Shown: piece after piece, positions 58,889 through 64,000 of the stretch | How the letters are laid out: the number at the start of each line of letters is the position of its first letter | Position numbering within the stretch: position 1 is the stretch's first letter | NCBI GenBank assembly: GCA_900544715.1 | Contig: UQWL01000008.1 | Location: forward strand, 1-64,000 | Direction of reading: 5' to 3' | Length of the DNA stretch: 64,000 bases | DNA from: an uncultured Oscillospiraceae bacterium | GTDB taxonomy: Bacteria; Bacillota; Clostridia; Oscillospirales; Acutalibacteraceae | Position numbers and translations under genes: made by a program | Notes under the pieces: generated by a model | Databases searched by the model: none | What the model saw: only the letters and a program-made list of their open reading frames with translations | Told to the model about the DNA's origin: nothing

Positions 58889-59818
58889 TTATTTCATCAT
58901 GCCCGCAACTTCATCCGCGAAGTTATCTTCCCGCTTCTGAAGGCCTTCGCCCTTTGCAAAGCGGGTAAAGCCAAGCACCTTCACAGAAGCGCCGATCTCC
59001 TTGGCAACGGATTCGACATACTTGCCAACGCTCAGGTCGCCATCCTTGACGAACTGCTGGTCCATCAGGCAATTCTCTTTGAAATACTTGCCGATACGGC
59101 CGTGCACGATCTTCTCGATCACCTGCGCGGGCTTATTCTTATTCTTCTCATCCTCGGCAAGCTGCGCGGTGAGAATCTCCTTCTCATGGGCGATCACGTC
59201 CGCCGGTACGCTGGCTTCGTCAAGGTAAGCCGGGTTCATCGCCGCGATCTGCATCGCAACATCCTTGCCCATCGCCTTAAACTTCTCGTTTGCCGCTGCC
59301 GCGTCATCCGCCTCAAAGTGCACCATAACGCCGACTGTACCGCCGCCGTGGACATAGGTGGAAACCACGCCCTCCACACGCTCGAAGCGGCGGATCTTCA
59401 TATTCTCGCCGATGGCAAGGATCTTATCCTGCAGGTTCTCCTGCACGGTGCGGTCACTGCCGGCAAGCTTTTCATTGAGAAGCGCGTCGACATCCGCCGG
59501 ATTGCTGGCTGCAATCGTTTTGGCGATATCCAGAACGAAGGCTTGGAACTCCTGGTTCTTTGCCACGAAGTCCGTCTCAGAATTCACTTCGACGACAACG
59601 CCGATCTTCTTCTCTTCATCGTTATATGCAAGCACAACGCCCTCTGCCGCGATGCGTGCGGCCTTTTTAGTAGCTGCCGCAAGGCCTTTTTCACGCAGGA
59701 AGTCGATTGCCTTTTCCATATCGCCGTCGGATTCGACGAGCGCCTTTTTACAGTCCATCATGCCCACGCCGGTCTTTTCGCGAAGGGCCTGTACGTCTTT
59801 TGCAGTAAATGCTGCCAT
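58889..59818 (-). CDS. tsf: Elongation factor Ts
   Basis: Recycles EF-Tu by nucleotide exchange. The 309 residues start with the UBA-like N-terminal domain (V-Q-A-L-R-E-K-T-G-V-G-M-M-D-C-K-K-A) and contain the T-D-F-V-A-K-N segment near residue 81 that contacts EF-Tu. Length is normal. It lies downstream of rpsB, the universal order, but the 154-base gap holds a strong hairpin. GGAGG lies eight bases before the ATG at 59818. Confidence 0.95.
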   Translation of the reverse strand: MAAFTAKDVQALREKTGVGMMDCKKALVESDGDMEKAIDFLREKGLAAATKKAARIAAEGVVLAYNDEEKKIGVVVEVNSETDFVAKNQEFQAFVLDIAKTIAASNPADVDALLNEKLAGSDRTVQENLQDKILAIGENMKIRRFERVEGVVSTYVHGGGTVGVMVHFEADDAAAANEKFKAMGKDVAMQIAAMNPAYLDEASVPADVIAHEKEILTAQLAEDEKNKNKPAQVIEKIVHGRIGKYFKENCLMDQQFVKDGDLSVGKYVESVAKEIGASVKVLGFTRFAKGEGLQKREDNFADEVAGMMK

Positions 59819-59870
59819 GTTCAATTCCTCCTGTTACTTGATGTTTTCCGTATTTTCTCCATCGCTCAGA

Positions 59871-59941
59871 AAAATACCCGTGCCGTGGGTAACACCTGCT
59901 GGAAATCCGCACCGGATTTGAGCAATGGCCCATGGCACGGG
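59871..59941 (-). other. Large hairpin between rpsB and tsf
   Basis: CCCGTGCC (59877-59884) pairs with GGCACGGG (59934-59941), and TGGG with CCCA extends the stem. On the minus strand the stem is followed by TATTTTT, so it could end part of the rpsB transcript and lower tsf expression. Confidence 0.6.
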
Positions 59942-59972
59942 CATCCTCACGAATGAGAAAGGATTCTGAAAT

Positions 59973-60725
59973 TTATGCGCCGGGCTGCTCAGCAGCAGCT
60001 TCCGCTTCCTCGCCCGCCTCGGCCTCTGCCGCGGCGTCGATATTCATCTGCTTACCTTCCATCACGGCGTCCGCCATTGCGGCGGAAATCAGGCGGACAG
60101 CGCGGATCGCGTCGTCGTTGCCGGGGATGACATAGTCGATCTCATCGGGATCGCAGTTGGTATCAACAATCGCAACGATCGGGATGTGCAGCTTCTTCGC
60201 CTCAGCCACCGCGATGCGCTCCTTGCGGGGATCGACGATGAACATGGCCGCGGGCTGACGCTTCATCTGCGTGATACCGCCCATAAATTTTTCAAGCTTC
60301 TCGATCTCGAGCTTCAGCTTTGTGACTTCCTTTTTGGGAAGCAGATCAAATGTGCCGTCCTCTTCCATAGCCTTCAACTGCTCAAGGCGCTTAATGCGCT
60401 GCTTGATGGTTTTGAAATTTGTCAGCATGCCGCCGAGCCAACGGGCGTTGACATAGGGCATACCGCAGCGGGAAGCCTCCTCACGGATGGAATCCTGCGC
60501 CTGCTTCTTCGTGCCGACGAAAAGGATCTCCTGCCCGTCCGCCGCGAGCTCGCGCACGAACATATAGGCCTCTTCCAGCTTGCGCACGGTTTTCTGCAAA
60601 TCAATGATATAGATGCCGTTGCGCTCGGTGAAGATATACTTCGCCATTTTGGGGTTCCACCGACGGGTTTGATGGCCGAAGTGGACGCCCGCTTCCAGTA
60701 ACTGCTTCATGGATACGACTGCCAT
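59973..60725 (-). CDS. rpsB: 30S ribosomal protein S2
   Basis: The 250 residues start with V-V-S-M-K-Q-L-L-E-A-G-V-H-F-G-H-Q-T-R-R-W-N, the S2 signature, with F-V-G-T-K-K-Q-A near 65 and A-I-V-D-T-N-C-D-P near 175. An Ala/Glu-rich C-terminal tail follows. GGAGG lies upstream of the ATG at 60725. A 150-base leader between the promoter and the gene could hold an S2-binding autoregulatory structure, but I could not identify one. Confidence 0.96.
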   Translation of the reverse strand: MAVVSMKQLLEAGVHFGHQTRRWNPKMAKYIFTERNGIYIIDLQKTVRKLEEAYMFVRELAADGQEILFVGTKKQAQDSIREEASRCGMPYVNARWLGGMLTNFKTIKQRIKRLEQLKAMEEDGTFDLLPKKEVTKLKLEIEKLEKFMGGITQMKRQPAAMFIVDPRKERIAVAEAKKLHIPIVAIVDTNCDPDEIDYVIPGNDDAIRAVRLISAAMADAVMEGKQMNIDAAAEAEAGEEAEAAAEQPGA

Positions 60726-60876
60726 AGGGATAATTCCTCCTTTTGTTTTACCTCCGCACGGCTCTTGGGACGGCGACGCCCTTTGGAAAAGGACGCACCC
60801 GCCGAACGAACGCTGTGCGTGTGTTTTGCAAGCCTGCAACACCGCAGAAAAACGCAGTATTACAATTTGCTGTAGT

Positions 60877-60905
60877 AGTATAGCACGGGTGGGAGAAAAA
60901 TGCAA
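60877..60905 (-). promoter_or_regulatory. Promoter of rpsB-tsf
   Basis: On the minus strand: TTGCAT (complement of 60900-60905), 17 bases, TATACT (complement of 60877-60882). Upstream, from 60906 to the next terminator at 61061, I see nothing else. Confidence 0.75.
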
Positions 60906-61060
60906 GATGGAAATCACGTTTTATCAGGAAAGTTTTACGATTTTAACCGGAATCTGATGTGCTTCGTGCCGACACATCCCGCGCGGTGCCGTTCCGTAAG
61001 CGGCCCCATCCTCCATATAACGTGAAAAGTCGAGCATTTTTTCATACGGGGGCACAGAAA

Positions 61061-61092
61061 AGAGGCGCGCCACACAGTGCGGCACGCCCCTA
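61061..61092 (-). terminator. Terminator of the flavin oxidoreductase gene
   Basis: On the minus strand GGGCGTGCC pairs with GGCGCGCC(T) with a wobble, followed by CTTTTCTG. Confidence 0.75.
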
Positions 61093-61140
61093 CATATGAT
61101 CATTAGGATGATAAAGGCACTGAGCGCCTTTTCGATCCTG

Positions 61141-63114
61141 TTATTTCAACTCATATGCCGCTTCAAACCCGGCGCGGACAGCCGTTTCGATCCTGCCGAC
61201 CTGTTTCGCATCGCCGATGACCGACACATGTCCGCAGAGGTTTTTGCAGGCTTCCTCCAGCGGATTTTCCGGGTGCACGCCCATAGCGAGAACAACATAG
61301 TCCGCGGGGTACTCCTCCGTATTGCCGCTCTTTTCATCCTGCAAAACGGCACAGCCCTTTTTGATCTCCTGCAGCTTTGTCGCGGGCTTATACGTAATGT
61401 CGTACTTGGAGAGGCGGTCCATACAGTCAAGATACGTCTGCACATACACGCCCTCGCCGATCTTGCCGAGCATTTCCACAATCGTTACTTGATTTCCGCG
61501 TTCGCAGAGGAATTCCGCCGTTTCCAGGCCGGTCGCGCCCGAGCCGATCACCGTCACATTCTTACCGTATAGGGGCTTGCGGTCGCAGAGCACATCCTCA
61601 AAGGTGACTGCGTTTTCCAGCTCTACGCCCGGGATCGACCGCGGCTTCACGGGAACAGCGCCCGTAGCCAGAATAACCGCGTAGGGCTTGTAAGAAGCGA
61701 TGCATTCTGGCGTCGCTTCCCGGTTGACCAGGATCGTGACATCCAGCTTTTTCAGCTGGGAAAGCTCGTATTCAACGATCCAATCCATCTTCTCCTTGCG
61801 CGGCGGCTTATCGCCAATATTGATCTGCCCACCGACCGCGCCGGTCTTCTCCAAAACGACCACATGGAAACCGCGCTCGCCGAGCACCCGCGCCGCCTCC
61901 AGGCCACCGACGCCGGCGCCTACGACGACAGCAGTCCTTCCAGCGCCGTCCTTCTGGTAGCAGGGATATTTGCATTCGCGGCCTGCCCTTGGGTTGACCG
62001 CGCACTTGACGGGGTTTTTATCGGGGATCGCATCGCTGACGAGCGTTTCAAAGCAGAAGGTGCAGGAGATGCAGCGGTTGATCTCCTCCTCCCTGCCCTC
62101 ATATGCCTTTTTCACCCACTCCGGGTCTGCCACGACAGCCCTGCCGAGGCCGACGAAGTCAACCAGGCCGTCCTCCAGCATCTTCTCGGCAAACCACGGC
62201 TCCTTGACCATGTTGACCGCGATTACGGGGATCTTCACGGCATCCTTCACCGTGCGGATCAGGGGTGTGCGGCAGCCCTGCTCATAAGTAGTCGGCTCTG
62301 AAAGGGAATTGAAGGATTCGTAAATGCCGTTGGATACGTTGATATAGACGAGCCCGAGCTTCTCAAGCTCCTGGCAGATGCGCACGCCATCCGGGAGCTT
62401 CAGGTATTCCGTCACACCGTTGGGAGCGAGCAGTTCATCCACCGTCAGCCGGATGCCGATGGGAAATTCTTTGCCGCATTCCGTCTGAATGCCCTCGATA
62501 ATCTCTTTGACAAATTCCAGCCGCCCTTCAAACGAGCCGCCGAAGCGATCCGTGCGCTGGTTGGTGTAGGGGCTCAGGAACTGGGAGATCAGGTAGCCGT
62601 GCGCGCCGTGCAGCTCCACGCCGTCGAGCCCCGCCTTCTGTGCGCGGACAGCAGCGGCAATGAACTTGGCGATGACCGTCTCCACTTCTGCGGTGGTCAT
62701 CTCGTGCGTTTCCTGCTGGCATACGCCGCAGGGCTTGGAGCCGGAAGACCACAGCGGCTCGTTGCCGTTGATATCCATAAACGTCTCTCTGCCGGGATGA
62801 TGCAGCTGGGCAAATACCTTCACATCCTGCGCGTGCAGCGCTTCCACAGCTTTTGCCATCGGCGCGATCTGCTCATCCCGCGCAAGGCTCGCCTGCTTCG
62901 GAGCCGCCACGCCGTGCTCATCGTCCACGCGGGTATTTTCCAGCACGATCATGCCGACGCCGCCCTTGGCCCGCTCCATGAGGTAGGCCATGAAATCCTC
63001 CCCGATGCACTGCTTTTCATCGGAAACGCCCATGGCGAGCGCGCACATCACGATGCGGTTTTTGATGGTCAGGTTACCAATTTTGCCTGGCGCAAATAAT
63101 TTTGGATACTTCAT
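61141..63114 (-). CDS. FMN/4Fe-4S/FAD oxidoreductase (FadH/BaiCD/TMADH type)
   Basis: The 657 residues have three modules: an old-yellow-enzyme FMN barrel (about 1-330), an Fe-S binding region with C-I-S-C-T-F-C and a later C-A-V-N-P near 335-360, and a C-terminal FAD/NAD(P) domain (about 375-657) with V-V-G-A-G-V-G-G-L-E-A-A and V-I-G-S-G-A-T-G-L-E. Relatives are 2,4-dienoyl-CoA reductase, bile-acid-inducible BaiCD and other enoate reductases of anaerobes. It reduces an activated C=C bond using NAD(P)H; the substrate is open. GGAGG lies nine bases before the ATG at 63114. It is monocistronic. Confidence 0.92.
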   Translation of the reverse strand: MKYPKLFAPGKIGNLTIKNRIVMCALAMGVSDEKQCIGEDFMAYLMERAKGGVGMIVLENTRVDDEHGVAAPKQASLARDEQIAPMAKAVEALHAQDVKVFAQLHHPGRETFMDINGNEPLWSSGSKPCGVCQQETHEMTTAEVETVIAKFIAAAVRAQKAGLDGVELHGAHGYLISQFLSPYTNQRTDRFGGSFEGRLEFVKEIIEGIQTECGKEFPIGIRLTVDELLAPNGVTEYLKLPDGVRICQELEKLGLVYINVSNGIYESFNSLSEPTTYEQGCRTPLIRTVKDAVKIPVIAVNMVKEPWFAEKMLEDGLVDFVGLGRAVVADPEWVKKAYEGREEEINRCISCTFCFETLVSDAIPDKNPVKCAVNPRAGRECKYPCYQKDGAGRTAVVVGAGVGGLEAARVLGERGFHVVVLEKTGAVGGQINIGDKPPRKEKMDWIVEYELSQLKKLDVTILVNREATPECIASYKPYAVILATGAVPVKPRSIPGVELENAVTFEDVLCDRKPLYGKNVTVIGSGATGLETAEFLCERGNQVTIVEMLGKIGEGVYVQTYLDCMDRLSKYDITYKPATKLQEIKKGCAVLQDEKSGNTEEYPADYVVLAMGVHPENPLEEACKNLCGHVSVIGDAKQVGRIETAVRAGFEAAYELK

Positions 63115-63435
63115 TGAGATCATCCTCCTGACGCATAAAGCATAGTCAAGAAACAGAATTTTCTGTCCCTTTAAGCCAATTATAGGCCGCTAAAATTCGA
63201 TTGTCAATTATTTAACAATTTTTTAACATAAAATTTATAGGCAAAATGTAACGGGATTCCGCGTTGCCAGACCGATGCCTCAACGCCTGTTTTTAGGCAT
63301 TGGAAAAAGCGGCGGAAAGCGTCTGGAAAACAGTCTGCCGGCATGGTCTTTTCGGTCGGGACATGATAGAATGGAGGCGTAAAAATTTGAACGATCAATT
63401 TTTGAAACGACCCACAGGAAAGGACGGCTAGAAGC

Positions 63436-64000
63436 ATGGATGGAATCCAGATCAAGCTCTACCACGGCTCTGGAACCGGCGGCCTTCCAACGCTGGAGCC
63501 CCGTTTGCTCCCGAAAAACTCCGAAGGACCTGCCAGCGAAGAAAAATGGGGGGCTGGCAAGGCCGCAGGGTGAAGGTGGGCTGACGCCCACCAAACCTGA
63601 GAACGCCGCCAGCGCCCTTTTTGACCGCTGGCAGGCGTATTGCCCTTTGTCCACCGAGGGTAATCTTTACCTGACGGCAAACGCTGTGGTCGCATCCTTT
63701 TATATGGTGAAGGCCGTCGAGCCGCCTTATTACTGGGCGCCCTATGGGTTTGACGCAGAGGGAATCCCGGTTTATCATGAGCTGTACCCCGATGCGCTCC
63801 ATGCTGTTTACGCCGGGAAACGCGGTTATCTTTACCGGGTGGAAGCGGCTGAAGAACAGATCGCTCCGCTGCAGGAGATTCCGGGCGCCTATACCGCTGC
63901 CGTCCCCTTTCCGGTTGCAGGCTGTGAAGAGCTCCCGGATGTATACGAATGGCTTTTGCGTGCAGAGGCGGAGAAGCTGCTTTGCGTCGGCCGGTTTGAC
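63436..64000 (+). pseudogene. Frameshifted or interrupted gene, truncated by window end
   Basis: An ATG at 63436 opens a frame (I-K-L-Y-H-G-S-G-T-G-G-L then a proline-rich stretch) that stops at 63571 after 45 codons. A second frame, shifted by one, runs open from before 63536 to the window end and looks coding (S-A-L-F-D-R-W, then L-Y-L-T-A-N-A-V-V-A-S-F-Y-M, then R-G-Y-L-Y-R-V-E-A-A). The Y-H-G-S start and Y-L-T-A-N block fit one small-protein family whose members I recall only as uncharacterised, so a single-base indel or low-complexity insertion near 63520-63570 may have broken the gene, unless it is a sequencing error. The 300 bases upstream show only a possible TAGAAT at 63368. Confidence 0.55.

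Noticed and set aside
1..64000. CRISPR array or cas genes
   Set aside because: The only tandem direct repeats seen are 93-bp and 11-bp units without unique spacers, and no Cas-like protein is encoded.

Overview
The window looks like chromosome from a low-to-mid-GC Gram-positive anaerobe of the class Clostridia (Firmicutes). The signs are consensus sigma-A promoters (TTGACA/TATAAT), strong GGAGG ribosome binding sites, many TTG and GTG starts, a YlmC/YmxH sporulation-type protein, an RsiV-type anti-sigma factor, a GH25 lysozyme with LysM repeats, a formylglycine-type sulfatase and a 4Fe-4S flavin oxidoreductase. I cannot name the genus. I see no phage, transposase or CRISPR array.

Layout. 0-7.4 kb: a double-domain ThyX, YlmC, a 2-hydroxyacid dehydrogenase, a ricin-type lectin with a histone-H1-like tail, and an ABC permease plus membrane fusion protein. 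7.5-14.7 kb: a minus-strand purine operon, purE-purF-purM-purN-purO-AICAR transformylase-purD, in which bifunctional PurH is replaced by two separate proteins; it is preceded by a leader mini-ORF and a terminator-like hairpin. 14.8-22.4 kb: a lipoprotein, an M20 peptidase, the ACT/UPF0210 pair, a PHP phosphatase, an aminotransferase and a lysozyme. 22.6-33.5 kb: a catabolic island (AraC regulator, two medium-chain dehydrogenases, split transketolase, two MFS transporters, SDR) bounded by 0.4-kb direct repeats of the 3' end of a GPH transporter gene. 33.1-39.1 kb: the intact GPH transporter, a cytoplasmic sulfatase, a TSUP exporter, galactokinase and a TVP38 protein. 39.3-48.8 kb: two patatins, SecG, DUF1292, an MreB homologue with an unexplained structured RNA upstream, a CaCA antiporter, a 93-bp tandem repeat, a nitroreductase and small proteins. 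49-54.6 kb: tRNA-Leu and a six-gene ECF sigma/anti-sigma operon carrying an MBOAT acyltransferase and two SGNH/DHHW proteins. 55-64 kb: a second tRNA-Leu, a subtilase, a GH2 glycosidase, tsf, rpsB, a BaiCD/FadH-type reductase and a broken gene at the end.

How the genes may work together. The strongest system-level candidates are: (i) the operon from 54.5 down to 49.1 kb, read as envelope-stress (possibly lysozyme) sensing coupled to O-acylation of a cell-surface polymer; (ii) the GPH-sulfatase-TSUP-GalK neighbourhood, read as import of a sulfated galactoside, desulfation in the cytosol, anion export and galactose phosphorylation; and (iii) the kinase-less transketolase/dehydrogenase island. 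These are inferences from gene content, not demonstrated functions.
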